64,000 bases of DNA from Gilvibacter sediminis (GCF_028561565.1 NZ_JAQQTE010000023.1:124001-188000), one strand, 5' to 3'; positions 33,773 to 42,318 are shown, numbered from the stretch's first letter. Notes: generated by a model not told the origin, from the sequence alone. Numbers and translations are program-made.

Positions 33773-34401
33773 TACGCGTAGCTATAGCAGAGGACCATCA
33801 GTCCTTAATTGACGGAATCAATCTCTTACTCAAATACGAGGAAGACATCAGTGTAGTTGGCATGGTCAACGACGGAGAAGCCTTGGTAAACTTGGTTAAC
33901 CTCAAGCAACCACATGTAGTACTCACAGATATAAAAATGCCGAAAATGGACGGTATAACAGCCTGTAAATACATTTTGAAAGAGCGTCCACACACCAAGG
34001 TCATTGCCTTTACTATGTTTGAGGATCAAGGAGCTGTGAGTGAAATGATCGCCGCAGGTGCCAAAGGTTATTTGCTTAAAAACTCTCCTTTGGAAGATGT
34101 GCTTACCGCCATCAAAGAAGTGCATAATGGTGGGACGTTTTTTGACAAGACCATAGATGTAGCAGCGGGGAGCAATCCTGGCGGACAAGGATCTAAAAAG
34201 AGTTTATTGTCTAAAAGCGAGCGAGAGATCCTTAGATTGATCGGTGAAGGGAAGTCTTCTAGTGAGATTGCGGAGATCAGATTCAACTCCGTTTCTACCA
34301 TAGAAAAGCACCGTAAAAATATGATTCGTAAATTAGGCCTTTCAGGTAAGGGAGAATTACTCCGTTACGCCTTAGAAACCAAATACAATTTTGAATCCTA
34401 A
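33769..34401 (+). CDS. NarL/FixJ-family response regulator
   Basis: 210 residues. Receiver 1-120 with D54 (VLTDIKMPKMDG), T/K switch residues (FTMFEDQG and LLKNSP), and a LuxR-type helix-turn-helix at about 145-205 (LLSKSEREILRLIGEGKSSSEIA, then VSTIEKHRKNMIRKLGL). Last gene of the operon. It is the natural target of both kinases. NarL-type regulators often bind 7-2-7 inverted heptamers; TACCC-N6-GGGTA sites occur before this operon and before each of the next two genes, so these are its probable targets. Confidence 0.95.
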   Translation: MIRVAIAEDHQSLIDGINLLLKYEEDISVVGMVNDGEALVNLVNLKQPHVVLTDIKMPKMDGITACKYILKERPHTKVIAFTMFEDQGAVSEMIAAGAKGYLLKNSPLEDVLTAIKEVHNGGTFFDKTIDVAAGSNPGGQGSKKSLLSKSEREILRLIGEGKSSSEIAEIRFNSVSTIEKHRKNMIRKLGLSGKGELLRYALETKYNFES

Positions 34402-34426
34402 ATGAACCTCGGCAAGATCCCCAATC

Positions 34427-34442
34427 TACCCATCATTGGGTA
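34427..34442. promoter_or_regulatory. NarL-like 7-2-7 inverted repeat, site 2 (also terminator-like)
   Basis: TACCC-ATCATT-GGGTA. TAATATTG, seven of eight -7 bases, begins exactly 23 bases later (34466), and the downstream gene starts at 34494. A TTTTT run follows the repeat, so it can also be read as a short rho-independent terminator for the response-regulator operon. Its sequence fits the E. coli NarL consensus (TACYYMT-N2-AKRRGTA) at all but one position. Confidence 0.62.
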
Positions 34443-34493
34443 TTTTTCTACCGCAACCTACTCATTAATATTGTAGAAATTAATTCAATTATC

Positions 34494-34916
34494 ATGTATA
34501 AATTAGCACTCCTCACAATTCTTAGTTTATTTCTAAGCACAGCAAACGCAACAGCGCAAAGTCGTGATTTTGACGGAATCTGGTCAGGCTCACTAATCAC
34601 CTCCAATGGAGATGAAAATGAAATCACTCTCTACATTGAAGACAACAACGTCTACTCTGTGTATATTGATGAAGATGGTGATAGAGCGAAGTACAAAATG
34701 AACGAAGTGATCTGGTCCAAAGGTTACGGAGAACAGATCAGTTTTGTTTGGATGAACAAAGGCGGTGTTTGGACTGAAACCCAAATGTATTCCCTTGTTT
34801 GGCTAGACAGCAATCGAATCTCTGTGCATCACCTGCGCCACGTAAGTAATGAAGATGGTGAAAGCGGAAACACCGATTGGGGTTACAGTTCTGAAGGTAT
34901 TCTGCGAAAGGAATAA
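34494..34916 (+). CDS. Small secreted protein of unknown function
   Basis: 140 residues with a signal peptide (1-22, ending ATAQ). The mature part is beta-rich: DFDGIWSGSLITSNGDENEITL, read as a lipocalin-like or DUF-type barrel opening, and SLVWLDSNRISVHHLRHV near the end. GIWSG-type openings occur in small extracytosolic beta-barrels. Its promoter carries the 7-2-7 repeat, so it is likely an output of the adjacent two-component system. Confidence 0.78.
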   Translation: MYKLALLTILSLFLSTANATAQSRDFDGIWSGSLITSNGDENEITLYIEDNNVYSVYIDEDGDRAKYKMNEVIWSKGYGEQISFVWMNKGGVWTETQMYSLVWLDSNRISVHHLRHVSNEDGESGNTDWGYSSEGILRKE

Positions 34917-34942
34917 TCACCTTTAAACCAATAACTTAAAGA

Positions 34943-34958
34943 TACCCCCTAAGGGGTA
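34943..34958. promoter_or_regulatory. NarL-like 7-2-7 inverted repeat, site 3 (also terminator-like)
   Basis: TACCC-CCTAAG-GGGTA (seven-base stem ATACCCC / GGGGTAT if the flanks are counted). The element TAGATTTG (34982-34989), a full match to TANNTTTG, begins exactly 23 bases later, with the start codon 19 bases on. A run of seven T follows the repeat, so it may also terminate the gene before. Confidence 0.65.
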
Positions 34959-35008
34959 TTTTTTTGTGCCCTAAGTGAAGATAGATTTGAATATCAAAAT
35001 TTATCATC

Positions 35009-36091
35009 ATGAAAAGACTAAAATTTATTCCAATTCTCCTGCTCAGTTTAATGGCAACCTCTTGTTGCGAGTTGTTTGACGATTGTCCCGATACTGAAGA
35101 GGTCACAGGAGAAAATGCCGAAGAGTTTAACGTACTCATTCAAGACGTAAAGACCTTTGCAAACTCACCTGCAATACCTGCAAATTCCAATACGATTGAC
35201 GTTTACTTCAAACTAAACGACATCAATGGTAATCCGGTCCCGAATAGAAGCGAGACCTTTTTTGAGATTTTTGAGAAAAGTAGCTCACAATCGGAGTTCA
35301 ACATCATTTCTGTTAACGAAGCGGATCGTAGAATCGATCCAAACCGTGCAGATTTCAGATACTTCAACACTATAGTATTAGATCTTAGTGGGAGTGTGAT
35401 TGCCTCTGCAGATGGTTTGAATATTCTTAAAGATGCTACCACTAATTTTGTGAATAGTACTTATGGCGATATCGGCAATGAAAATCTGTTCACTTCTATC
35501 ATTTGGTTTGATGGATTAGACAACATCAATATTTTGCAAGAATTTACCAATGAACAAGGACTGCTGTTGGACCAGATTGAAAGCATAAATGCTGACCTTC
35601 CTCAAGACAGTTCAACCAATTTGAACGGTGCTGTTGTTCAAAGTGTGAACTATTTGACCTCAACTTTGAACTCACAACCATCGAGCTTTATTTTGGGAGG
35701 ATCTATTCTATTTTTTACAGACGGAAGGGATCAAGCGAACCGCGTTAGTGCGTCTTTAGCACAAAGCGCAGCGAGCAATGTTGCCAATGGATCGAGACCT
35801 GTCAATGTATATACTATTGGACTTGGATCTGAAATTGACGAAACCTTCTTGACCACTATCGGATCAAGCGGAGCTTTCTTTGCTGATAACATCTCAGACC
35901 TTCAAGCCGAATTTCAGCGCGTAGCACAACGTATAGAGGATGAAGCCAATTCTTACTATCTGATGCGCTACTGCTCACCGAAGAGGGATGGAGTCAATGA
36001 AGTCAAGATCGGCGTGAAAGGCAAGGCCAGTATTGGTGGAATAGCTGGCTTTAACGCCTCAAGCTTTGTAGACAATTGCCTTATAGAATAG
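35009..36091 (+). CDS. von Willebrand factor A domain lipoprotein
   Basis: 360 residues. Lipoprotein signal with C19 (LMATS-C-CELF). A vWA domain spans about 120-320 with the MIDAS motif DLSGS (DxSxS), the Thr site within SSTNLNGAVVQSV and the Asp site FFTDGRD. The N-terminal part (40-115) is a beta-rich domain of the PAPA-type that often precedes vWA. Likely mediates metal-dependent binding at the cell envelope. Its promoter has the best-formed 7-2-7 site and -7 element of the three, so it is a probable target of the two-component system upstream. A strong terminator follows. Confidence 0.9.
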   Translation: MKRLKFIPILLLSLMATSCCELFDDCPDTEEVTGENAEEFNVLIQDVKTFANSPAIPANSNTIDVYFKLNDINGNPVPNRSETFFEIFEKSSSQSEFNIISVNEADRRIDPNRADFRYFNTIVLDLSGSVIASADGLNILKDATTNFVNSTYGDIGNENLFTSIIWFDGLDNINILQEFTNEQGLLLDQIESINADLPQDSSTNLNGAVVQSVNYLTSTLNSQPSSFILGGSILFFTDGRDQANRVSASLAQSAASNVANGSRPVNVYTIGLGSEIDETFLTTIGSSGAFFADNISDLQAEFQRVAQRIEDEANSYYLMRYCSPKRDGVNEVKIGVKGKASIGGIAGFNASSFVDNCLIE

Positions 36092-36093
36092 CA

Positions 36094-36136
36094 CAAAAAA
36101 ACCTCCCGGCACCAACAAGGTCGGGAGGTTTTTTAT
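36094..36136. terminator. Bidirectional terminator between convergent genes
   Basis: Stem ACCTCCCG / CGGGAGGT with A-run on the left and T-run on the right, between the vWA gene and the convergent M49 gene. Confidence 0.9.
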
Positions 36137-36152
36137 TATTCTAAATCCCTGT

Positions 36153-38180
36153 TTACTTCAGGAAATTGTATCGCTTGGCGTAGTCGAGCATCTGCGACTC
36201 AAAAGTAGCCGGTTGCTTAATTTCAAAACCAGTGATCTCTCCCGCATCGTTCATAATAGGAACGATCTCTGGATTCACAAATCCACCATAAGGAGCGGCT
36301 GTGAACTTACTGTTTCTATCCAACACCTCTTTGTGTAGGTTCTGATCCACTTTCACTCCGTAGTCCTCTACCAAAGCCTTAGCAGCCTCGTAATCTCCTT
36401 CTGAGGTGATACGCTGAGTCTCACGCAAAAGACGTCCAAAGATCTCGCGAAGTTTCTGATAATCGTTGATGTTGTAATAGGTCTTTCCGTCTTGAACTAT
36501 CTTCTCGATCACATTGTCTTCTAATCCTTGCTCATAAGCCCAAGCACTCACCCATTGGCGGTTACGCATATGCGCTTCTTCTACATCAGCACCCAATTCC
36601 AAACGCACTAACTGACTTACCAAACCATTACGGATATAACCGTCATAAGCAGCCATTCCTGTTTTCTCCCAGTCTTCAACCAAACCGAGCTCTTGCAGTT
36701 TTGGATCCATTAAATAATACAATCCGAATAGATCCGCTCGACCTTCTTCAATGGTTGATTTATAACTCTTCAAGGTCTCTTTTGGAGTTCCAACCCCTGG
36801 ATTGATCTGTCCAGAAGCGTGTCCAACCACCTCGTGAAGCGCCGTGTGCAGCTTATCGGCCAATTGCCCGTATTTAGTTTCTAATTCGATCTCTAAAGAA
36901 TCATAAGCAAACTCCTTCAAACGTCCCGTGCTGCCAGCATTGGCGTAAGAGTTAATGATGTTTCCTAACGATACTGACTTACTGCCGTGCTTTTGACGGA
37001 TCCAGTTGTTGTTTGGTAGATTCACTCCAATCGGCGTAGAAGGCGATGCGTCTCCAGCCTCACCAGCCACGTTGACAGTTTTGTAAGAAACTCCCGTTAC
37101 GCTGTCTTTTTTGTGTTCTTCCATCAAGGGAGAATTGTCTTCAAACCACTGCGCTTCTTTAGAAAGCACGGCCATCTTTTTAGACATATCAAAATCCTTG
37201 ATCTCTACAATGGTCTCATAAGACCCCTTGTATCCTTTAGGATCGTTATACACTTCAATGAAGCCGTTGATCCAATCAATATTTCCTTCGGTGGAATTTA
37301 CCCAAGCAACGGCGTAGTCGTCCCAAGTGTCTAAGCTTCCGGTTTGGTAGTATTCGATCAACAAGCCAAGGGCCTTAGCTTGATTTGGATTCTCAGCTAC
37401 ACCTTGGGCCAATTCCAACCACTTGATGATCTCATCAATAGCGGCTCCGTACATGCCTCCACTTTTGTATACTTGTTCTACCAATTGTCCATTCTCTTTG
37501 ACCAATCGTGTATTCAATCCTACTTCAATAGGCTCATCAGCATCTACTTCAATTCCGCTGTAGAAAGCTTCTACATCAGCCTCCGTAACATCGGGTCCAT
37601 AGAAGTTGATCGCACTCTCCAAAACAATATCAGCATCCTTACTCAAGTTTACCTTTTTAGAATCTGCATCGTTAAAGATCACGTCAAAGGCCTCTCCAGT
37701 CAATTCAGTGTTAGTGGCTGCTAGCAATTCTTTCAAATAACCCGCATCGAATCCTGGCTTCAATTTATCATTGGAATAGTGATGGTGGATTCCGTTGGAG
37801 AACCAAACGCGCTTGAGATACACCTCAAAGGCTTCCCAGTTAGCACTAGACTTATCACCTTGGTAGTTGGTGTATACATTCTCTAAGGCTGCACGTATAG
37901 CCAAATTATGTCGGTAATTTTGAGCCCACATAATGTCACGACCCGCTAATCCAGCTTGGGTTAAATAATAAACCAGCTTTTGTTCTTTAAGGGTCAAATC
38001 GTCCCAGCCATCAATTTTATAGCGCAAGATCTTTAGATCTGCAAATTGATCAATCTGGTACTGAAATTCCTGCTCGGCCTGGGTATCGGAAGAATCGGCT
38101 GCAGAATCATTTGCAGTTTCCTGACAGGAAATAAGGCCCAGCGCAAGAAAGCATCCTGCTAAAAGGTATTTGATATTCAT
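36153..38180 (-). CDS. M49-family dipeptidyl peptidase III-like lipoprotein
   Basis: 675 residues. Lipoprotein signal with Cys at 19 (LGLIS-C). Zinc site HEVVGH at 449-454 (the M49 HExxGH motif with the extra residue), followed by ASGQINPGVGTP and the second motif EEGRADLFGLYYL. Dipeptidyl peptidase III removes dipeptides from peptide N-termini; here it would work in the periplasm or at the surface. Bacteroidota members of this family are often wrongly labelled dihydrofolate reductase in databases; nothing in this sequence supports that. Single gene with a -7-like TACATTTG (complement of 38204-38211) upstream. Confidence 0.93.
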   Translation of the reverse strand: MNIKYLLAGCFLALGLISCQETANDSAADSSDTQAEQEFQYQIDQFADLKILRYKIDGWDDLTLKEQKLVYYLTQAGLAGRDIMWAQNYRHNLAIRAALENVYTNYQGDKSSANWEAFEVYLKRVWFSNGIHHHYSNDKLKPGFDAGYLKELLAATNTELTGEAFDVIFNDADSKKVNLSKDADIVLESAINFYGPDVTEADVEAFYSGIEVDADEPIEVGLNTRLVKENGQLVEQVYKSGGMYGAAIDEIIKWLELAQGVAENPNQAKALGLLIEYYQTGSLDTWDDYAVAWVNSTEGNIDWINGFIEVYNDPKGYKGSYETIVEIKDFDMSKKMAVLSKEAQWFEDNSPLMEEHKKDSVTGVSYKTVNVAGEAGDASPSTPIGVNLPNNNWIRQKHGSKSVSLGNIINSYANAGSTGRLKEFAYDSLEIELETKYGQLADKLHTALHEVVGHASGQINPGVGTPKETLKSYKSTIEEGRADLFGLYYLMDPKLQELGLVEDWEKTGMAAYDGYIRNGLVSQLVRLELGADVEEAHMRNRQWVSAWAYEQGLEDNVIEKIVQDGKTYYNINDYQKLREIFGRLLRETQRITSEGDYEAAKALVEDYGVKVDQNLHKEVLDRNSKFTAAPYGGFVNPEIVPIMNDAGEITGFEIKQPATFESQMLDYAKRYNFLK

Positions 38181-38266
38181 AATATAGTTAGTTTAGATAT
38201 GCGCAAATGTAGCAAAATATTCCCGTTGAATTTGATATCTTAGAGCCTCATCAACAGCTATAAAAC

Positions 38267-39328
38267 ATGAAGTTTTTAAAGTATTTGTTTTTGCTGATCC
38301 TCGTGATCCTCGTGGCTGGAGCCGTATACTTTGGAGCCCAAGACGGCAGTTTTGACGTCACGGCGACCAAAGATCTCAAAGTACCGCAATCCTTGGCCTT
38401 TAAGACGGCAGATAATTATCAGACTTGGAGTCAATGGGGTCCTTGGATGCAAACCGATCCTAATGTGCAAATTACCTACAGCGATACCCTTCAAGGGGTT
38501 GGCGCCGGCTATTCTTGGGTCAGTGACCACCCAGAAGTAGGACAAGGCAGTATGAAGACCGTCGCGGTCACAGAGAATGAATCCATAGAACAAAAGATCA
38601 CCTTCAATACGCCTTTGGGGGACAGCTCTTCTGATGTGTATTGGAGTTTTGAACCGGGACCAGACAACACTACGCGTGTGAGCTGGGGAATGAAAGGAGA
38701 GCTCAGTCTTTTGGAAAAGGTCTTTATGTCGTTTCAGTCCGGGTCCTTTGAAGATGCTACCAAAGAGATGTATGAAACAGGCTTGGAAAATATGGAAAAT
38801 CACATCTTGCAGCAGATGGCCAAGTTCTCTGTGAATTTTGACGGTATTGTAGAATACGGTGGCGGCTATTATATGTACGTGACCGAATCTGCCACCACAG
38901 CGGGCAGAGCGGCAAAAATGGGCCCCATGTTGGGTGAGGTCATGACCTATATGCAATCCAACAACATTCAACAAAGCGGTGCGCCCTTTACGATCTTCCA
39001 TCAGGTAGATGCGGCCGCAGGGACCGTAATCTTTTCTGCAGCCATTCCTGTAAAAGAACGCATCAATACCGCCGCTGACAGCAGTGTGTTGTGTGGATAT
39101 ATAGAACCCTTAACAGCGATCAAAACTACGCTAAAAGGAAACTACGATCACTTGGATGAAGCCTATAAAGCGGCCTACACCTATATTGAGCAAAAGGCCT
39201 TAATAATAGATCCCGAAAAACCTCAATTTGAGGTTTACGCTTCAGACCCAGGGTTAGAACCTAACCCAGCCAATTGGTTGACAGAGGTCTATGTTCCCAT
39301 TATTCCACCCACAGAAACAATCAATTAA
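38267..39328 (+). CDS. SRPBCC (polyketide cyclase) plus GyrI-like domain protein
   Basis: 353 residues. N-terminal membrane helix (4-24), then an SRPBCC domain (about 30-180: LAFKTADNYQTWSQWGPWMQ, then DVYWSFEPGPDNTTRVSW) and a GyrI/effector-binding domain (about 190-353: GYYMYVTESATTAG, GNYDHLDEAYKAAY, then NPANWLTEVYVPI). Both domains bind small hydrophobic ligands. Flavobacteria have many such proteins. The gene ends one base into the next start (TAATG). Confidence 0.88.
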   Translation: MKFLKYLFLLILVILVAGAVYFGAQDGSFDVTATKDLKVPQSLAFKTADNYQTWSQWGPWMQTDPNVQITYSDTLQGVGAGYSWVSDHPEVGQGSMKTVAVTENESIEQKITFNTPLGDSSSDVYWSFEPGPDNTTRVSWGMKGELSLLEKVFMSFQSGSFEDATKEMYETGLENMENHILQQMAKFSVNFDGIVEYGGGYYMYVTESATTAGRAAKMGPMLGEVMTYMQSNNIQQSGAPFTIFHQVDAAAGTVIFSAAIPVKERINTAADSSVLCGYIEPLTAIKTTLKGNYDHLDEAYKAAYTYIEQKALIIDPEKPQFEVYASDPGLEPNPANWLTEVYVPIIPPTETIN

Positions 39329-39708
39329 TGAAAGCTGTATTACTGGTCTTTTTAGGAGGCGGATTGGGCAGTGTTTTGCGCTATGGCGTTAATACTTGGA
39401 CAGCACATCTCAATTATTCTCCTTTCTGGGGAACCTTTATGGTGAATATGATTGGTTGTTTGCTGATTGGGCTTCTCTTTGGATGGAGTATGCGTTTTTC
39501 TTGGATGGATCAAACCCTGCTTTGGCTATTGTCCGTGGGGTTCTGTGGCGGATTCACCACTTTTTCCACCTATGCCTTAGAAGGACAACAGTTCTTAAAA
39601 GATGGTCAGTTGGCCAATTTTGTAGGCTATATGGCCGGAAGTGTTTTGGTTGGAATTGCAGCAGTTGGACTGGGCATATGGCTCAGCCGCATCGGAATAA
39701 ATTCCTGA
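39328..39708 (+). CDS. crcB: FluC/CrcB fluoride exporter
   Basis: 126 residues from the ATG at 39328, with four helices. GGGLGSVLRYGVN and the signature GFCGGFTTFSTYALE leave little doubt. Works as a dual-topology homodimer channel expelling fluoride. Co-translated with the preceding gene (TAATG). I see no fluoride riboswitch before it. Confidence 0.95.
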   Translation: MKAVLLVFLGGGLGSVLRYGVNTWTAHLNYSPFWGTFMVNMIGCLLIGLLFGWSMRFSWMDQTLLWLLSVGFCGGFTTFSTYALEGQQFLKDGQLANFVGYMAGSVLVGIAAVGLGIWLSRIGINS

Positions 39709-39899
39709 GAAACCTTGCCATTGAATTAAAAATTGTAGTTTTACTCCACAATTGAATCAAAATGATTTGTACCACAGTCCAATACAAGAATCAAAACTGG
39801 TCTTATGACCTTATGGAGGCTGTGCATTAATGAGCGAAAATTAAACCAATTATAACAAGCGTCCAGTTTTAAACCCTGGACGCTTTTTTTTTACCCAAA
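39709..39899 (+). other. Intergenic region with terminator and a possible short ORF or RNA
   Basis: 191 bases between crcB and the MFS gene. It holds one 22-codon reading frame (39762-39830, beginning MICTTVQYKNQ) and ends with a strong terminator at 39857-39892. The terminator directly before the GTG start of the MFS gene is odd and would suit either a small RNA, the end of the crcB transcript, or attenuation. Nothing here allows a choice. Confidence 0.35.
39857..39892 (+). terminator. Rho-independent terminator before the MFS gene
   Basis: Ten-base stem AAGCGTCCAG / CTGGACGCTT, nine-base loop, then nine T. Only seven bases from the GTG start of the next gene. Confidence 0.92.
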
Positions 39900-41135
39900 G
39901 TGAAAACACTATACAGAAACTACATTGAAAACTTTAAGGGACTCTCCAGAGAGATCTGGATGCTGTCCTTGGTGACCCTGATCAACAGAACAGGTGCCAT
40001 GGTGATTCCGTTTCTTTCTCTCTACTTGATGAAAGAACTGAATTTCACCTTTGCACAAGTGGGCTGGATCATGTCTTGCTACGGGTTGGGCTCTGTATTA
40101 GGAACCTACGTAGGCGGACGCATTACAGACATTATTGGGTATTACAATGTGATAGTTCTGAGTTTGTTCTTAGGCGGATTGGGCTTTATTAGCTTGCAAT
40201 GGGCCTCAGGATTCTATGGGGTTTGTGCGGCTATATTTGGGGTGATGTTTTTGGTGGATGGATACCGGCCTGCAGTATTTGTTGCTGCTGAAGCCTACAG
40301 TACTCCACAGTCCGTGACGCGCGCCATTGCCTTGATACGACTGGCTATAAACTTAGGCTTTTCCATAGGGCCGCTTATTGGCGGAATCATCATTGCAACT
40401 GCCGGATATAATGCTATTTTCTGGATAGATGGGATAAGTTGTATGCTAGCTGCTGGGGTGATGATCATTGGCTTAAAAGCAGTTAAGGCACCGACCAAAG
40501 CAGAGCGAAAGGCTATGGTGAAGCATGGAGCACCTCCGCTTAAAAACCGCCCCTTTTTGATCTTCTTTTTGCTGATGATGCTTATCGCCGTGGTATTTGT
40601 ACAGTACTTTTCTCTGGTACCGATCTATTACGAGCAGATCTACAACCTCAGTGAAGACATCATTGGATGGATCTTGTTCCTCAACGGAGCCATGATCGTA
40701 CTGACAGAAATGCCGCTGGTGGGTTGGCTGGAAAGAAGCAAACTCTCTAAGACTAGATTGGTAGCTATTGGCACGCTCTTTTTAGCAGCGAGTTTCTTGG
40801 TCCTAAATCTGGGGCATCACTTTGGCTTACTAATTATAGGAATGATCTTAATGACCATAGGAGAAATGATAGAGTCACCCTTCTCTAATGCCTTGGCATT
40901 GGAACTCTCGCCAGAAGGACGAAAGGGTAGCTATATGGGTATGTATTCCATGAGCTGGAGTTTTTCTCACGTTTTTGGACACAATACGGGAATGAATATG
41001 GCCGACCGACTGGGCTTTGGAATGACCTTCAATATCTTCGGAATTGGACTGTTAGTGATCGCCTTGATTTGCGACCGAATGCATAAGATTTGGAAGCAAT
41101 CCGTTACCTTTATTCAATTAAAAAAAGATGTATGA
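39900..41135 (+). CDS. MFS exporter (MdtH/DHA-like)
   Basis: 411 residues, start GTG at 39900 just after the terminator; no other start fits, and the next Met is within the first helix. Twelve helices; the loop 2-3 motif GGRITDIIGYY and GGIIIATAGY match drug-efflux MFS proteins. Unknown substrate. Followed with ATGA overlap by the DJ-1-like lipoprotein gene. Confidence 0.9.
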   Translation: MKTLYRNYIENFKGLSREIWMLSLVTLINRTGAMVIPFLSLYLMKELNFTFAQVGWIMSCYGLGSVLGTYVGGRITDIIGYYNVIVLSLFLGGLGFISLQWASGFYGVCAAIFGVMFLVDGYRPAVFVAAEAYSTPQSVTRAIALIRLAINLGFSIGPLIGGIIIATAGYNAIFWIDGISCMLAAGVMIIGLKAVKAPTKAERKAMVKHGAPPLKNRPFLIFFLLMMLIAVVFVQYFSLVPIYYEQIYNLSEDIIGWILFLNGAMIVLTEMPLVGWLERSKLSKTRLVAIGTLFLAASFLVLNLGHHFGLLIIGMILMTIGEMIESPFSNALALELSPEGRKGSYMGMYSMSWSFSHVFGHNTGMNMADRLGFGMTFNIFGIGLLVIALICDRMHKIWKQSVTFIQLKKDV

Positions 41136-41878
41136 AGATTTGGGCAATCATAATTGTAGCGCTGTTGAGTTTAAGCAGTTGCAAACAAGGACAAGAAGGA
41201 AGTTTGGGCACGGTTGAATTGGAGACCACCAAAACCTTTCCTCCCATCAATCCTTTTAGGTATAACGTAGGATTCTTGATCATGGATGGCACCTACAATA
41301 CAGAGTTTACCGCGCCATTTGATATTTTTCAACACACCATTTACCGGGACAGCATCAAAGCCATGAACGTATTTACTGTGGCCAACACTGACGATCCAAT
41401 AACCACCTTTGAAGGCGTGCGCATCATTCCGGATTACAACTATTTGAATGATGAGATCCCCAAGATCGATATTTTGGTGATCCCTAGTGCAGAACATCAT
41501 TTAGATACAGACTTAGAAGACACCGCCATGCTGGAATGGGTTAAGCAGGTTGCAGACAAAGCCATGTTTGTGACCTCGCATTGTGATGGCGCCTTCGTTT
41601 TGGCCAAAGCCGGCTTGCTAGACGGTTTGGCTTCTACGACCTTCCCTTCTGATGTTGACAAATACAAGGAAATGTTCCCTGAGCTGGATGTTCGTGAAGA
41701 TGTGCTTTTTGTGCGTCATAACCGCTTTATAACTTCTGCAGGGGGTGCAAAGAGTTTTGAAGCGGCCTTATTTACTGCAGAATTACTCTATGGTAAAGAA
41801 GTGGCTAAACGCCTGGCACAAGGATTGGTGATAGACTGGGATCTGGACGAAGTGCCTCACGTGAATATTGTGGATTAA
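41132..41878 (+). CDS. DJ-1/PfpI-family lipoprotein
   Basis: 248 residues from the ATG at 41132, which overlaps the MFS stop by four bases. Lipoprotein signal (MKIWAIIIVALLSLSS-C17). A DJ-1/PfpI domain fills about 45-240; the nucleophile elbow is VTSHCDGAFVLAKAG with Cys and the GA-x-V pattern. Transcriptional AraC-type partners of this family have the same domain (ThiJ), but no DNA-binding domain is here. Envelope location of a PfpI domain is unusual. Ends overlapping the convergent Lrp gene by four bases. Confidence 0.88.
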   Translation: MKIWAIIIVALLSLSSCKQGQEGSLGTVELETTKTFPPINPFRYNVGFLIMDGTYNTEFTAPFDIFQHTIYRDSIKAMNVFTVANTDDPITTFEGVRIIPDYNYLNDEIPKIDILVIPSAEHHLDTDLEDTAMLEWVKQVADKAMFVTSHCDGAFVLAKAGLLDGLASTTFPSDVDKYKEMFPELDVREDVLFVRHNRFITSAGGAKSFEAALFTAELLYGKEVAKRLAQGLVIDWDLDEVPHVNIVD

Positions 41879-42318
41879 TCTAAGGGCTGAATGGGCGCGT
41901 TCTTGATCACATCAGACAGGACGATCTGAGTTTTGGTCTCTCCGTAGATGATCAGCTGATCGATAAAACTCTCCAAATGCAACTGGTTTTTGAGCACCAC
42001 CTCCATTACAATATTCTCGTTCCCAGTGATGCGGTAACAGTTGACAACTTCATTGAAGGTTTTTACCTTTTCTAAGAAAGGCTTGAGTTTCCCCATAAAA
42101 GCTCTCAAGGTGATAATTGCCTTGAGTTGATAGCCCATTTCTAAGGAGGAAAGATTGGCGTGATAGCCGTTGATCACTCCGGCATCTTCCATCTTTCTAA
42201 TACGCTCTGCAACAGCAGGAGAAGTGATGCCAACTTGCCGCCCGATCTCCGCATTTGACTGTCGCGCGTTAGCCTGCAAGCACTTGAGTATCTTCCAATT
42301 AAGGGTATCCATCTTCAT
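41875..42318 (-). CDS. Lrp/AsnC-family transcription regulator
   Basis: 147 residues. N-terminal helix-turn-helix (MDTLNWKILKCLQANARQSNAEIGRQ, then SPAVAERIRKMEDAGVINGY, read in part) and the RAM ligand domain (about 65-140, KAIITLRAF, CYRITGNENIVMEVV). Typical length for the family. Effector unknown. Stands alone, convergent to the DJ-1-like gene. Confidence 0.94.
   Translation of the reverse strand: MKMDTLNWKILKCLQANARQSNAEIGRQVGITSPAVAERIRKMEDAGVINGYHANLSSLEMGYQLKAIITLRAFMGKLKPFLEKVKTFNEVVNCYRITGNENIVMEVVLKNQLHLESFIDQLIIYGETKTQIVLSDVIKNAPIQPLD

Noticed and set aside
38276-39001. 241-residue minus-strand frame opposite the SRPBCC gene
   Set aside because: The plus-strand gene has clear domain matches and tight coupling to crcB; the antisense frame has no recognisable motif.
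39200-39330. Fluoride riboswitch before crcB
   Set aside because: The crcB start is joined to the previous stop (TAATG), leaving no leader; no riboswitch-like pseudoknot was seen.
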